From an uncultured Collinsella sp. (GTDB lineage Bacteria > Actinomycetota > Coriobacteriia > Coriobacteriales > Coriobacteriaceae), in assembly GCA_902468045.1 (NCBI GenBank), contig CABQXG010000110.1, forward strand, positions 1 to 5,466: a DNA stretch of 5,466 nucleotides, given 5' to 3'. This document shows, in pieces, positions 5,340 to 5,466 of this stretch (the stretch's first letter is position 1; each line of letters opens with the position of its first letter). The position numbers were made by a program, and so were the translations under genes. The notes under the pieces are model-generated. The model was not told the DNA's origin. It made no database searches and worked only from the letters and a program-made list of their open reading frames with translations.

Positions 5340-5466
5340 ATGAAAAACGTTCTGTGCTTTGGCGACAGCAATACCTACGGCTATGATCCGGCGGGCATGC
5401 GCGACGGCACCGCGGTACGCTATGCGCACGATGTGCGCTGGTGCGGCGTGGCCCAGCGCGACCTGG
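5340..5466 (+). CDS. SGNH/GDSL-family hydrolase, N-terminal part
   Basis: Only the first 42 codons are in the window; the gene continues past the right edge. The N terminus MKNVLCFGDSNTYGYDP carries block I of SGNH hydrolases (GDSNTYG), with the nucleophile serine at residue 10. This form is typical of the arylesterase/lysophospholipase-L1-like branch, which hydrolyses small esters or acyl groups; several members deacetylate sugars. No signal peptide precedes the motif, so it is probably cytosolic. GAGGAAGGG lies about 6 bases before the ATG, a strong ribosome site. The remaining catalytic residues (block II Gly, block III Asn, block V Asp/His) are outside the window, so activity and substrate cannot be judged. 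Confidence 0.88.
   Translation, partial: MKNVLCFGDSNTYGYDPAGMRDGTAVRYAHDVRWCGVAQRDL

Overview
The window looks like a piece of chromosome from a GC-rich actinobacterium of the Coriobacteriia, most likely a Collinsella-like gut anaerobe. This is an inference from protein style, codon choice and short extended -10-like promoter motifs, and no marker gene in the window proves it. I see no mobile element, CRISPR array, tRNA or rRNA.

Left half, read on the minus strand (from about 2622 down to 58): a PiT-family inorganic phosphate transporter is followed after 66 bases by a DUF47/PhoU-like Pit accessory protein, the usual low-affinity phosphate uptake pair. Downstream are an 84-base imperfect palindrome with 22-base arms and then a compositionally odd tract carrying repeated CTTTGG/TTTGGCTGA motifs. 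That tract leads into a small nitroreductase-family flavoprotein. Bases 1-57 lie beyond the nitroreductase stop and hold nothing I can name.

Centre (2623-2872): an intergenic region between divergent genes. On the minus side the phosphate transporter leader holds a near-perfect Shine-Dalgarno sequence next to a three-codon minimal ORF rather than next to the transporter start. On the plus side a good promoter sits so close to the next ATG that the transcript is probably leaderless.

Right half, read on the plus strand (2873 to the end): a 112-residue protein of unknown function, a Bax-inhibitor-1/YccA-type seven-helix membrane protein, a terminator with a UUCG tetraloop, a TIGR02452/DUF2263 protein (bacterial-type poly(ADP-ribose) glycohydrolase fold), a second terminator, and the first 42 codons of an SGNH/GDSL hydrolase that runs off the window. 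These look like separate short transcription units rather than one operon.

The most interesting item is the TIGR02452 protein. It keeps the GGG loop, but the QEE catalytic signature reads QEA, the usual GCGxFxN phosphate loop reads GCDNNGF, and a long Ala/Glu/Pro-rich acidic linker splits the domain. It may be an ADP-ribose-binding pseudoenzyme or a changed-specificity branch rather than an ordinary glycohydrolase.
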